Positions 24,863 through 36,468 are shown, numbered from the stretch's first letter. The stretch: 64,000 nucleotides of DNA from Acephala macrosclerotiorum (GCA_014904845.1 MU119389.1:1-64000); one strand, 5' to 3'. The notes: generated from the letters alone by a model not told the origin. A program made the numbers and translations.

Positions 24863-25514
24863 ATGGTCATGATCGAACCAATCTCAAGTCCTCATCAAAT
24901 GCCAAGGTCAAGCCTCACAATCGAACGCTGCGAACAGCGGAGGAGAACAGAGAAAAGCGGAGCGGATTGAGGATTGAGGATTGATGAAGGATTGAGGAGG
25001 ATAGGGATGGGTTTTCCCCTTGGGCCTGACCCTGTCATGTCTCGGCTCTCTTTTTCAGAACTCGCCGCTGCCTTCCATGATCCTTCAGCGCCGGGGAATC
25101 CAGGCAACTGACGGGCTCCAGCCCTCGCATCAACGGCTCATACCCATCTCGGCGGCAGGGAATGCAGGGAAGGGAACAGAATCCGGAGAAATCCAGAAAT
25201 ATTACGTGCATCCCGGCGTGAGTAGACGTCGTGGGCGTCGTGGAGCAGAACAGCATCTGGATAATTTGATCAACAGAACTCGTCGGAGGGGGGTGGGGGG
25301 AGGCTGCAAGCATGCAGGTCAAAGATGCAGCGGTGCAGCGGTGCAGACAGAGGTGCAGAGATGTCGAGACGTAGAGATGCAGCGACGCAGAGCAAGACTG
25401 CAACTGGGGGGACTCTTACTGATTTCAGGGCTGGACTAGGGTCGCAAACGCAAACGCAGTTTCCAGTCCCGTGCCAGCTTGTTTGAAGTACAGCACAGCT
25501 TTTTAACCTAAGTT

Positions 25515-25541
25515 CTGGCTCTGGCTCTGGCTCTGGCTCTG
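25515..25541. repeat. (tggctc)n hexanucleotide repeat
   Basis: Four tandem copies of TGGCTC. Confidence 0.85.
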
Positions 25542-25841
25542 ACAGTGAAGGAAGTGAAAGCCCACCAGCGTTGATCTGTTTAGGTTAGTACTGTTTTCCC
25601 GACGCACAGAATACGGCATGGCGGTGTAATTAGTGCTGAAGATTCTACCGCCCAGTTCCCTCTTCAGCAGCCACACCAGCTTTCAAGATCATCCAGGACC
25701 AAGTACCCCAAATCCGCAATATCTGTCTATTGCGAACTAGCCATGCAATGATCTTCATACTTTGTATGATTGCTCCCGGAGCGCTCTCACTTTCCCCCCC
25801 CCACTGTAATGGGAACACGGCGGGACCAATCAGATCAGACA

Positions 25842-25865
25842 CCCCCCCCCCCCCCCCCCCCCCCC
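25842..25865. repeat. 24-nt homopolymeric C tract
   Basis: Uninterrupted run of 24 C on the plus strand, with a second run of nine C at about 25794-25802. Such runs are unstable and often mis-sized by sequencing. Confidence 0.9.
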
Positions 25866-26348
25866 ACCGGCGGCCGTTGAAGACGTTGTCTGCCGTGGAC
25901 GACGATCACTTCTCAAGATTGAGCGCAAGCAATGTCTCAAATCGCCAGCGCCGGACCCTGGATGATTGTGTACTAATTAGCTACGATAGCCCAGCGACAG
26001 GAAGTACCGAAAGAAGATTAAAGATTACACACGCTGTGGTCGACGTGGATGGCACAGGCAGGACAGGGCAGAGAAACCGGGAGGAGTTTTTTCCCATAGG
26101 GCACCCATTCAGGGCCGTCCTCACTAAGATTCGAAGCCTCCACGCTATCTCCGCTGGCTTCCAGGCGACACGCAGCTAAGACACTAGAACACTAGAACAC
26201 TATAGAAGCCGTCCAGTACAGGCCATTCCTGCCTAGCCGCTGTGCGGTGCGGTGCTGTGCGCTGCGTGTAATACGACGATGGCTGATGATGAAGCTGCTC
26301 GCCACACCCGCCCATCTGGTACGGTACGCAGGTTCTCGGTCCCCGTCG

Positions 26349-26457
26349 CCTCTCCATCTCTTCTATTTCTGCTCTGCTCTCCTATCTGCTTCCCTTCTGC
26401 TCTCCTTCCGCTCTCCTTCTGCCCTGCTCTGCGCCGCGCTGCGCTGCTCTGCTCTGC
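26349..26457. repeat. Pyrimidine-rich (CTCT/GCTCT) tract
   Basis: About 110 bases of imperfect CTCTG/CTTCTG units, almost free of A, upstream of the WOPR gene; similar C/T richness continues in patches to about 28 kb. Confidence 0.6.
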
Positions 26458-27684
26458 ATCGTACTTCTGCCTGGTATCCAGAGGATCCTCCCTCTCAAAC
26501 TCTCCCCCACCGAGTCTTCCTTGATCACCGAGGCCCGCCCCAGCATCGAAGACAGGCGACGCCTATCAAACGAGACTTGCGCTATCCAGGCCAAGTCGGG
26601 ACGCTCTGGAAGTGAGGCTTGCGACTAGCTTCAGGCGTGTCCGTCTGTCCTCAGGCCCCGAGGCCCTGATACCCTGATACCCTATTGCCCTTAGTCGCGT
26701 TCCCCTCCAAGATCCCTAAACCTTCTCCAGCTAGACCTCTCGTCTTGACCCTGGTGTACCTTGGCGTACCCTGGCCCTTGCTACTCCCGTACTCCCTGTC
26801 GTCCTCCTTATTCACTGCTGCTTTCTCGCATCAGGCCTGTCCCTTGGTGTCCAGGCAGGCCAGGCCGGGACATCCTGCTCTCGTGCTGCACCTGCGCTCA
26901 TCACCCACGACGCTCTCCCATTCCATCAATCTTCTGTGCGCCACACACCGTACCCGCATTGGGCCCTGCTACGACCCTGGGTCCCTTGAGGTGCAGGGCC
27001 ATGGACATGGACATGGACGTCTTCTCTTCTGCTCTAGCTCTCGGCAGTCGCCGTGTGCTCTCAATCGCCGGCTGTCATTGCTGTGGTGGTGGTCTTGGTG
27101 TCCCCTCCTCTCGACTACCTACCTGACTACCTGACTACCTATCTACGTACCCTACCTTCATCCACTCACCAAGACGGTCCTTGCTCCTCCCTACGCCCCC
27201 CCGCCGCAACCCTGGCTCACTTAATATCAGTTACAGTATTGCACCAAGTCCCAAAGAAACACTGGGTCGATTGGGGCTGCCAATCCTCAAAAGTCATCTC
27301 ACGGCGCAGTCAACCGTCGACCTCGTTGAAACTTCCTGCCCTCATTAGCTACTACCTATTCTTCTTGTCCCTCCATTCGTGGACCTGGTCCCCAAGTGCC
27401 GTCAACGTCAACGTCAGCACCCAGTCTCTTGTTCTGCTCTTGGACGCTCGGCAGCTGCGCACCTCCTTCCTCTTCGTCAGTCCTATCTCATACGGCATTC
27501 GTGCTGCACTGGGATTCCTGTCCTGGATAAGGCTCGAAGTCGAGGACACCCGATCCTGCCAAGATCAGTCGTTTGGGAACCTTGGGAAGTCAAAACGGAA
27601 GGCAGAATCAACCTCGATATCCTTGCGCCAGCCGGAACTCAGACCCAGCACCTTCCGCATTACTTTCGAACTACCGATCTACAT

Positions 27685-27789
27685 ATGCTCCAATCTTCAC
27701 CTGCACGGTCGAAACAACATTCGGCCCATCCCTTCTTTCTCGGACTCCAACGCTGGTCAGCGAACGAAAACGCGAGACATAAGGCATAA
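27685..27789 (+). promoter_or_regulatory. Candidate uORF 1 of the WOPR gene
   Basis: ATG-initiated frame of 34 codons plus stop in the presumed leader, about 270 bases before the main start. Whether the transcript begins upstream of it is unknown. Confidence 0.35.
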
Positions 27790-28001
27790 ACACACCCCAC
27801 AACGACGTCTTATACCTTCTACGTATTCAGCCTCCCCCTCTCTACAAGGCCTTGCCGTTGGTAGGATCGAACCTCCTCGCTCTCTTGGACTTCCCACAGT
27901 TTCGCCAACTGAAGGTTCGATAAAGTCCTTGCTCTCCGCGTCCCAGCAGCTGGACTGAAGCATTTCCTTTCCACATCCGGGATCTCCTCCGGCGTCGTCT
28001 G

Positions 28002-28034
28002 ATGACAACCTTTCCAACTCCACTTCAACCATAA
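28002..28034 (+). promoter_or_regulatory. Candidate uORF 2 of the WOPR gene
   Basis: ATG followed by nine codons and TAA (MTTFPTPLQP), ending 23 bases before the main ATG. At this distance any transcript of the gene is likely to contain it, so it could dampen translation. Confidence 0.5.
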
Positions 28035-28057
28035 CAAACAAGCACATCACGCCCACA

Positions 28058-29458
28058 ATGGCCTCCGCATCACCACTTTCACCAACCTTCTACGGGCACA
28101 TTGCCTCGACACAGGATGCGCTTCTCCTCTTCGAAGCATGCCTCAGCGGCGCACTCAACCATGTTGCTCGCCGCCCTCACGACCGAGAGCGGGTGAGCTT
28201 GATCAAGAGCGGAAATGTCTTCATCTATGAGGAGCATTCTTCTGGCATCAAGCGCTGGACCGATGGTGTACCATGGAGCCCGAGTCGAATTTTGGGCAAT
28301 TTTCTCGTCTACCGCGAGCTCGAGCGCCCATTCCCTCCAGGAGAAAAGAAAAGAGCTATGAAGCGCAGCAAGAGATCCCCCGGAATCAACAAACCCGAAT
28401 CCTTTGGCAGTGGAATAAGCAATGGTTACAACCCAGTTTCTGCCGCCGTATCTACTTTCGATTCATCAAGCACAAATTCTTTAAGCAAGGAGACTGAGCG
28501 TTCTTTGATCGGGTCACTTGTTGATTCCTACGGCTTCAAGGAGGAAGGCCTGGTCAAGAAGACCGTCAGTGTTACCGTTGGTGGTGTATCTCACCACCTG
28601 GTGTCTTACTACACTGTTGCAGACGTAATGAACAACAAGTTCACCACCCCATCCAAGGACCCCAGATTTCAACATATCACTCCCCGACCAGACCTCGTCA
28701 CAAAGCAGAACTTCCGCACCCCAATCGACGAAGTGGACTCGATGGATCGCATGGATGAACGGTCTGTCTATGCTTCATATCCGTACGCTCGCAGTGGCTA
28801 CGAAATGACCAACCAGAGCATCTCCCACCGACATATGTCTCTCCCTACCCCCCCAATCGCGTATAATCCGAACTCGAACGTCTATAGCGGTTATGGCATC
28901 AGCCCTCATTCAGCCTCCTACGACGGTATGGGACAGCCCTCTTCGAGCAGTACATATAGCAGCCAATTCGCGCCATCCCCAGGAATCTACCCAACCCCGA
29001 AGACGGAAAACTATGAGCTCAGCGGCTACCGGCCGCAACGGTATAATTCTGTCATTGGCATTGGTTCCGAAGCTTCTCGAGCTCACGTACCCCCAGTCAC
29101 CACAAATTTCGCGCGTCGACCCCCCAGCTTTGAGCAGGGAGGCTCGATCGACTCAGGACTGTCTGGGATGTCTTCCTCGTCATCTGACTCGAAGCTAACC
29201 ACGGATTCTGGGTACTCGTCTCAAGGATTTTACAGTGGCGGTCTCAGGGACACTACCAACTCGCAAAATTACACAACTCATCGGTCGTTACCAACGCCTA
29301 CACATCAAACAGGCTATGAGCGGCCACAGTCAGGTCCCTACTCAGCAGTGGAAAATTCGAATATGAAGGAAAACATGTGGCCAATGGGCAATGCGAGCAC
29401 AGGTCATGGACATTACATTGCCCCACAGCAACAATGGGCAAGCACAGGCACATCTTGA
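28058..29458 (+). CDS. WOPR-domain transcriptional regulator (Gti1/Pac2; Wor1/Ryp1/Sge1 type)
   Basis: Fungal DNA-binding regulator. Orthologues (Candida Wor1, Histoplasma Ryp1, Fusarium Sge1, Botrytis Reg1) control morphological switching, sporulation, secondary metabolism or pathogenicity. Single exon of 466 aa. The first WOPR half is at about residues 10-95, with YGHIASTQDALLLFEACL, RRPHDRERVSLIKSGNVF and the WTDGVPWSPSRI block; the second half is at about 150-205, with KKTVSVTV and HHLVSYY. A basic stretch (KKRAMKRSKR) follows the first half. The C-terminal 260 residues are rich in Ser, Tyr, Pro, Gln and Asn, as in Wor1-type activators. The RPHDRER and YEEHSSGIKRW wording favours the Wor1/Ryp1/Sge1 branch over Pac2. 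The gene stands alone: 7.8 kb upstream and 1.5 kb downstream without supported genes. Two small upstream ORFs precede it. Confidence 0.93.
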   Translation: MASASPLSPTFYGHIASTQDALLLFEACLSGALNHVARRPHDRERVSLIKSGNVFIYEEHSSGIKRWTDGVPWSPSRILGNFLVYRELERPFPPGEKKRAMKRSKRSPGINKPESFGSGISNGYNPVSAAVSTFDSSSTNSLSKETERSLIGSLVDSYGFKEEGLVKKTVSVTVGGVSHHLVSYYTVADVMNNKFTTPSKDPRFQHITPRPDLVTKQNFRTPIDEVDSMDRMDERSVYASYPYARSGYEMTNQSISHRHMSLPTPPIAYNPNSNVYSGYGISPHSASYDGMGQPSSSSTYSSQFAPSPGIYPTPKTENYELSGYRPQRYNSVIGIGSEASRAHVPPVTTNFARRPPSFEQGGSIDSGLSGMSSSSSDSKLTTDSGYSSQGFYSGGLRDTTNSQNYTTHRSLPTPTHQTGYERPQSGPYSAVENSNMKENMWPMGNASTGHGHYIAPQQQWASTGTS

Positions 29459-30976
29459 GAGCCAGATGACTTCTGGTATGACGAATCTCCTTATGTTTTA
29501 TACATGGCCGTGGCTTTGGGGCGGCACAGGACCAGAATGGAGGATTGCATGGCGCATATTGGGGTTAAGGAATGGCACTTGGCGCGAATGGGCTAAAAAA
29601 AAAACCGGCATACCCTCATTTGGCAGGCAGAGGTGCTCTTGGTGCAATCTCCGCAGTACAAGCTGCTTACGCTCTTGTAATTCATCGAGTACGTGTATTT
29701 ATTTAATGACTTTGTATTGCTAAGGGAATTTCGAGGCGTTGATTATGAGTGAGAATAAGCTCAGTAGGGCCGAGGAGGCTATTGATCGGGAGGACTTTTT
29801 GACAAATTTCACTAGAAAAACTTATGTCTAGAATAAGAGAATATTGCCGATTGCTGGACAGGCTTCTTGGCCAAGAATGCTGATGACGCCATGTACCGTA
29901 AGCAAATGTGAGATGTGATGCGACGAGGAGACTAATTCGCATCTCCATCCCTCAAAACCTTCATGGGCTTCTTCGGGCGGCCTGGCTTCGGCCACAATAC
30001 GAGTCCGCTTAGCCAAAAGTGAGGCGTTCGTTCAAGAAGAATTTGACAGGTGAGGTTGCATCAACCTTCATGGGCCCCTTGCTATATCGTGGGATGGTAT
30101 GCAGGAGCGTAGAACCATCCGTCGCGCTGATCCAGAACAACGTTAGCCTTAATTCGAGCAATTGAGGCGGCCTGAGAGCGCAAGTCGCATGGCCGCAGGT
30201 TCATCAGTCTCAAGTATCGAGTAGTGTCGAGTCTCGATTCTTCATCTGAGCGGCGGATGATGCCGTTAGAGCCGTACAACAAGGCTCTTGCTGACGGGAA
30301 ATTATCATATCTCGTCAAGTAAACATTATCGAATGGATGGGACAATGGACATCGATTTAAACTTAAGCTTTGATCTCGTCTTGCCGTTGTTGATCGTGAT
30401 AACGTCGAAGGTAGGTAACGCCGAGTCGGGCCTATGGGAAACTTTCGCGGGAGGAAGATGGGGTAGGAAGATGGGGTAGCGTCAAGGAGAGTCGAAGTTG
30501 AAGTCTAGGAAGTTTTAGACGTTACGATTCCAAATCAGGGTTTCACAACCGAAACTTAGACTTCATCGACCATTCGATGCATCAAAACCATGCCTACTCA
30601 AGGCAATTCCCCGAGAGAAGACAGTGCGATCCCGCGAGACGGAAGTATAAATGGTAGAGGGCTAACATTGGCGGACGTTCGTCCGCCTTCTTGCAAAAAG
30701 CTTGGACGCTGATGGGTGCGACAAACGCCCAATGCCAGTGCCAATGCTACACACGCGCGGCTGTTCGCCTAAATAGTAAGGAGGTCCGAGCAGAGGGAAA
30801 AATCTAAAGCCGGAAACGCAAAACCGTTCTTCTATTCGCTCTCTTACTTCGTACGACCTCAACGTCGTCTCCTTGAAACCTGCTGCACTCCTCCATCACA
30901 ACTGTCATTCCGTTCCTTTCCAGCATCCCCGCGTGTTCCCTGCTAGCCACCCGAACCCCGATCGCTGCAAAATGCA
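29459..30976. other. Intergenic region WOPR gene/crd1
   Basis: 1.5 kb without a supportable gene. It contains a short A run (about 29597-29605), two 14-bp tandem copies of a gaagatggggtag-type unit at about 30452-30479, and in its last few hundred bases presumably the crd1 promoter. Confidence 0.5.
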
Positions 30977-32230
30977 ATGGTCCTGATGCGCCCTGGACCC
31001 TGCGCTTTGCGCCTGACAGGAGCTAGAGCCTGCCGATGGCGGTTGTCTCTTGACTCGAAATTCATGCTGAAGAGACTCTCAACCGTGCACGGGAACCCGC
31101 CTTGTCAATGGAAATCGTCATTGTGGACTGCTTCTGCTCCCGCACGAAGTCCAGAACGGCCGGTGTCAAGGTCTGCATACCCATCGCCCCAAGAACTTGC
31201 GACAAACCTGATGTTGATATCAGAAGACCACAGTTTGTTCTGTTTTCCCGGAAGGCTATTCCTTTCTCGACATCGAGCCAACGAGATGATGGAAAAAGGT
31301 ACGGATTGGCATCGTCCTTGTCTCTTGGTTTGAGATGCTTGTTTTCAACCTAATCATGATTAATGCCCCTTCCCACGCGTCACGTGCACCCCTTTTACAC
31401 ATGCAATCATGCTGAACTTGTCATTCTAGGGATACTACGCCTGCCCCCAAGAGACCCATCCTCAAGGCGCTAAAGCAGATCACTCCGCATGAGAACATCT
31501 ACACCATACCAAATATTCTCACCTTCTCACGGCTGATTGCAGCTCCTGTCATCGGCTACTTCGTCCTCCATGACTATCACGTCTGGGCAGTGGGCTTATT
31601 TGCCTACGCCGGAATCACGGATCTTGTTGATGGGTACATAGCAAGACGATGGAACCTTCAGACAGTTGTTGGGACAGTCATCGACCCTATGGCTGACAAG
31701 ACGTTGATGACCATCTTGACCGTCTGCCTCGCTATCAAGGGTGCTCTTCCTGGTAAGTTCCTCTCCGCACTTGAAAACGACTTTTCTGATCTCCTCCACA
31801 GCCTGGTTGGCAGCTATCATCCTTGGTCGAGACGTTGGTCTGGGAATAGCAGCCATCTACTATCGTTGGATCTCACTCCCTCCTCCAAAGACCTTTGCTC
31901 GATATTGGGACTTCTCGCTTCCATCGGCAGAGGTTCATCCCACTACCATTAGCAAATACAACACTGCATTGCAGCTTGCCTTGATTGGAGCTACTACTGC
32001 AGCGCCTCTACTGACGGTGGATGTTAGTACAGCTATGATGGCTATGCAGTAAGTATTTCTCAGTAAGTGAGTTGGGATGCTTGCTGAAAGATTCTAGATA
32101 TTTGGTCGCCACAACGACGGTGTGGAGCGGTGCGAGTTATATATACACGAAGGATGCTGTCAAGATCTTGAATCATGAGCAACAGCAAGCGAGGGACGAG
32201 AAGGTTGAGAAAGATGAGGAACGAGAATGA
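30977..32230 (+). CDS. crd1: Cardiolipin synthase, mitochondrial (CDP-alcohol phosphatidyltransferase)
   Basis: Makes cardiolipin from CDP-diacylglycerol and phosphatidylglycerol in the inner mitochondrial membrane. The CDP-alcohol phosphotransferase signature is plain: the DLVDGYIARRW block followed by GTVIDPMADKT supplies the conserved DG-AR-G-D-D spacing. Exons 31430-31752, 31802-32048 and 32098-32230 are well supported and in phase. The N-terminal part needs an extra intron to change frame between the Arg-rich leader (MVLMRPGPCALRL) and SRKAIPFSTSSQRDDGK. Either 31171-31223 (donor gtctgc) or 31163-31233 (donor gtgtca) works, with exon 1 beginning at 30977 and the part before the next intron ending at 31298. 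With the first choice the length is 323 aa. The Arg-rich start is compatible with a mitochondrial targeting sequence. Confidence 0.88.
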
Positions 32231-32734
32231 ACACTCGCCCCACGAGTGGTGTACTAAAAGTGCCTTGTAATATAGTCATACGAGGAAGCATGTTCAGCTC
32301 CTCGTTGACATAGTCAAATCCTTACACAGGTTTTCGAGCCCAAGGGTTCACTTCAGAAGCATACCTGCATATGTGCCATACTATCAGCGAAATTTTCAGC
32401 AGATATTCTCCGAATTCTTGGAATCTGCTTTCGTTAGTCTTCCGAGCTTTCGGTTTTTCTCAAGAGTTCGGCTCTTCGGGTTCACGGTTTTCCTTGCAGG
32501 TGCAGGATCCATTATTGTCTGTTCTCGATTCTCTCGTTATGCTTTGCTTGAGTTTCTTCTGCATCCGTGGGACCCATTTCTCTCCGTTTCGTCGATCCAG
32601 CTTCAACTACATAACTCATCAACCTGATCAATTCCCTTCACGACTTAGTTTCAACCATGCGATCGAGCATGCAGTTCATCCATACCCTGCGAGAGATCCT
32701 ACTATACCAGCATAAAGAGTCCTTCAATTTCGAT
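32231..32734. other. Intergenic region downstream of crd1
   Basis: 504 bp, T/C-rich, with short frames on both strands that show no protein-like character. Confidence 0.4.
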
Positions 32735-33786
32735 ATGGTGCGAACTCGTGCTAACAGCTTCAAAGAGCCCGGCAGGGAAGTGTACCTTTCATGAAAGACG
32801 AGACGAACGCATAAAAGCTCAGCGCGCCGTGCAAGAAGCAAAAAAAAAGGCGAAAAAAGCTTCGAACCCACACGCCGATAGTGCTATCCAACGACACAGC
32901 CCTGCCAACTTCGATCTTGCAATGATGCCATCGAAAAATACAAGCCTACCGATTCCGACACCTTTCTAAATACTCCTACAGATCTATTTTCATTGTGCCA
33001 GGATGATCGGCTCGACGATGACCTTGAATACTATGCCCGCAAGTAAACGATCCCTACAAACAACAATACGTCAACCCCAGTTTCTCGCAACGAGGTCGAA
33101 GTAACGAGCAACTTGAAGATGACTTTCTCCCATACGAAAACAACGTTAACTCGCAATACCCTACCGAACAGCAATTCACCGACAACACGGTTCTGCAAGA
33201 TACCACATGCACGTTCTGTGCCTCCTTCGGTTGTCAATCAAATGGTAAGCACTCTTGCAGTTATTGCAAAGTTGCCGGGAGCAATTGTTCACACCCTTCG
33301 TCCACGGCTCACACCTCTTCGTCCACGACCAGCAATGACTATCATCACCATAATGAAGATGTGCCTGCTCGAAACACTTGAAAAAAAAAAGCTCGTGCTG
33401 CTTCTATCGATGCTCTGGGAGATTATCTGCATGCTGAATCTTCTAAAAAGAGATCGTGCTCCCCTTCCGAGAGAAGTCGTGTTACTTCTGTCAATGTTCG
33501 AGGAGATCATTTGCATGCTGCTAGGGGTCATGCTACTTCTGGCAACGCCCATGAAGAACATCTGCTTACTGCCGAGGGAGGCCGTGCAGCTTCTGGCAAT
33601 GACCAAAGAGATGTCAGACCCAAGGATGGCAAGGGCCGTAAGCCTCGTGGCAGATACATGGTGATATGCAACGCTGTGCGAAAGGGGATACGTCTGGCAA
33701 GTTTGGAAGGGGTTATTTATTTCGAAGGAAAGCACCGTAAACAAAAAATCCAGAGCAAGAGCCTCAATAATGCGATGGTATACTGA
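32735..33786 (+). pseudogene. Degenerate hypothetical gene with 18-residue repeats
   Basis: Protein-like segments follow each other in one direction but not in one frame. The order is a start MVRTRANSFKEPGRE, a Lys/Ala-rich helix (KAQRAVQEAKKKAKKAS), an acidic part (DAIEKYKPTDSDTF), and a segment with clustered Cys (TCTFCASFGC, HSCSYCKVAGSNC). A 42-nt intron with gtaaac and ccccag at about 33041-33082 would join two of them in phase, but shifts near 32790 and 32930 have no splice explanation. At 33379-33381 an in-frame TGA is followed by ten bases of A in a row (counting its own last base, eleven at most), then the same frame continues for 135 codons. That tail holds four imperfect copies of an 18-residue unit (33394-33615) and a basic end. 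I do not recognise the family. A decayed gene or a wrong model are both possible. Confidence 0.45.
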
Positions 33787-34239
33787 ATCAGAGGGCATGC
33801 ACACAATGCGGCGAAATTAAATGCACGTGGAGCGAGCTGTCTTCATATTGCAAGAAGTAGAGCTAGTTGATGACGAGAAGTTTGCATTATCTTGTGCCAT
33901 AGCATAGCAAACTGACATTGTTTGGCGCCCGCGAACAAAATTGAACTTCGAACAGTCATATCATTGTCCGAACATGCGTTGTCCTTATTCAAAACTATCG
34001 ACCACAGCATATCTTCAGTGTTTCCCGGAAATCCGGGACATTTACCACCGAATGCAACGAAGCCAACCGGGATCGTCCCTTGTCGCCGCCCCGCTCCTCC
34101 CTGCCGCCCACCAGTCAATGGCGCTTCAGCGGCATTGAACACGACCAAGAGCTGCACAAGTGGTATTTCCAATTCATACATCTTTACATGATTTTATACA
34201 CCCACAACGCCATCCCATATGCTAAACCAGCACCCCAGA
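33787..34239. other. Intergenic region
   Basis: 453 bp between the degenerate gene and the 3' end of mto1. Only short antisense frames are visible. Confidence 0.45.
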
Positions 34240-36468
34240 TTAACTAACCATGTAGACCTTCTTCCTAGCCGCAACCTCTTCAAACACGGCAGCTCTTGTT
34301 GCTGACCGCTGCCTACTTTGTACATACGCCAACAATCTCAAAGTCCCAGAGGGTGTCATGCCTTCAATCCGCCTCGCTTGTCCAACAGATTCAGGCCTCG
34401 TCTCATTTAGCAGGGCCTTCTCATGCATCGAAAGGCCATGAATATTGTCGTAGTTGAGGTTTAATGGCAGCTTTAGATTTTCATCCTTCTGGAAAACCTT
34501 CATAGCTGCTGTCTGCTGCAGCACATATGGTGCATATACAGCTTCAATGCTAACACGATCTCGAACGCGTGACGAATGTGTCAAGACCTCAGGAACCAGA
34601 GCGGCCATGTCTGTGACGGTAACGCCTGCTAGACGAAGAACATCGAAAGCACTTCTTCTCGTTGAGTCATTCCCAACCTTGAAACCGTTTTTAATCCAGG
34701 TTGGAGGACTTGATACCTTGGCCATGAGCGACGCCTTGAGAGCATCTATCTGAGCCACCTCATCGCAGAAGCTCGACCATCGTTTATCATCCACGATACC
34801 GGCTTCTCGACCCTTTGCCGTAAGCCTTAGGTCCGCGTTATCGGCTCTTGCACTCATGCGGTACTCGCTCCTCGACGTGAACATTCGATATGGCTCCGAG
34901 ACTCCTTTTGTGATGAGATCGTCGATCATGATCCCTATGTAACCATCACTTCGCGATAGTGTGATGGGAGGCTTTGACTGTGCTGCTAATCCGGCATTTA
35001 CTCCTGCTATGATTCCTTGAGCAGCGGCTTCTTCATAGCCGGTAGTGCCGTTTATCTGCCCGGCCAGATATAGTCCTTGGATTGCCTTCGTCTCAAGGGT
35101 GGACTTCAGACTTCGTGGATCAACATAGTCGTATTCCACACCATATCCGGGTTGGAGCATTGTGACATTCTCTAACCCTTTAATCGTTTTCAAGAGCTGC
35201 TCTTGCGCTTCGGCAGGGACCGTCATGGATATCCCATTGGGATAGATGACATCACTGTCGAAACCTTCTGGCTCTAGCCATACTATGTGCTTTTGCTTGT
35301 CGGAAAATCGAATTACTTTCGACTCCAGCGATGGGCAATATCTTGGTCCCTTGACAGTCTCCCGAATGTGTATCGATCTGTCAAGATTTTCCCTGATAAT
35401 ATCATGAGTATTCTCGTTCGTGTGCGTGGCATAGCAAAGCATTTGCTCCTGAACCGAGACCGCTTCATTCAGGTAACTGAATGGCATTGGTGGATCATCC
35501 CCTGGCTGAGCTGCGAGAATGCTGAAGTCGATAGAGTCCCTAGCTAGGCGTGGAGGTGTACCAGTTTTCAATCTCCCAAGCTTGAACCCGGCATCTTTCA
35601 AGGATTTGCTTAGACCGAACGTTGCAGCTTCTCCCATCCGTCCCGCGGGGTGGCATTCGAGACCGATGTGTATTTCCCCCCCAAGAAAAGTTCCTGTCGC
35701 TATGACAACCCGGTTTGTTGGTACTATCTCTCCAGATTCGAGGCGAACGCCCGTTATCCTTCCGCCCACGGTCTGCCCTTCCTCCGGGGTAACAATGATA
35801 TCTGCAACACTTCCAGGAACAATCGAGAGATTCGGGTATGCTGTCAATTCTTCTCTCATGTATTTCTTGTAGAGTTGGCGATCGATTTGTGCTCGTGGAC
35901 CCTGAGTTGATCAGCATGTGAAGTTTGAAAACAGAGCTTGGCAGAAAATTACCCAAACAGCCGGCCCTTTCTTCCGATTCAACACCTTGAACTGAACGCC
36001 AGCTTTGTCGATGATACGCCCTGCCACCCCGTCAAGTGCATCAATCTCCCTCAGCATTGTGCCCTTGCCGATACCACCAAAGCTTGGATTGCAGGAACAG
36101 ACTCCGATATTGTCAAGCTTCGGGGTAATAAGTGCAGTTCTCGCCCCAGCCCGAGCTGCTCCCGCACATGCTTCTGAGCCAGCATGGCCACCGCCTATAA
36201 CTACAACATCATATGACCTAATTTATTTGTCAGATCACAGGTGGATGCGTTGAGAGCACCAAAGTATTTCTTACCTACTGTCGGGGGTAACATCTGCGAA
36301 GCTTCTCCGCTGCTGCCGGAAGCTTCGCAAACGACCAAGCCAGGAGCAATTGGAACGATAGTTGCGCACTAGAGATCTCTTCATGTTTGCATTTTGAGGG
36401 AAAAGGCGTTGTGGTTGTATTCTGAGCCGAGAAGAAACATGAGTGCTTGCTAAAGCTGCCGAGGACAT
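34240..36468 (-). CDS. mto1: Mitochondrial tRNA uridine-5-carboxymethylaminomethyl modification enzyme (MnmG/GidA family)
   Basis: FAD enzyme that, with Mss1, installs the carboxymethylaminomethyl group at wobble U34 of mitochondrial tRNAs. Three exons on the minus strand, 36468-36275, 36217-35953 and 35901-34240, join in phase to 706 aa. The first about 60 residues are rich in Arg and Ser with almost no acids, a convincing mitochondrial presequence. The FAD-binding motif [13 protein letters not shown] follows, then the family blocks with two Cys ([10 protein letters not shown]), [40 protein letters not shown] and [19 protein letters not shown]. The C-terminus is complete. An upstream ATG at 36621 is in frame, but its peptide looks unlike a presequence. 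Confidence 0.95.

Larger units (their letters stand above)
20258..28057. other. 7.8-kb gene-poor region upstream of the WOPR gene
   Basis: No open frame here looks like a conserved protein; the longest frames are low-complexity or lack an ATG. The stretch instead holds short tandem repeats (listed separately), purine- and pyrimidine-rich tracts, and, from about 26.3 kb on, a C/T-rich segment that is probably the promoter and long leader of the WOPR gene. Parts could encode non-coding RNA or rapidly evolving secreted peptides, which cannot be judged from sequence alone. Confidence 0.6.

Noticed and set aside
27053..27958. 301-codon open frame before the WOPR gene
   Set aside because: It has no ATG, is low in complexity and lies in a C/T-rich leader.
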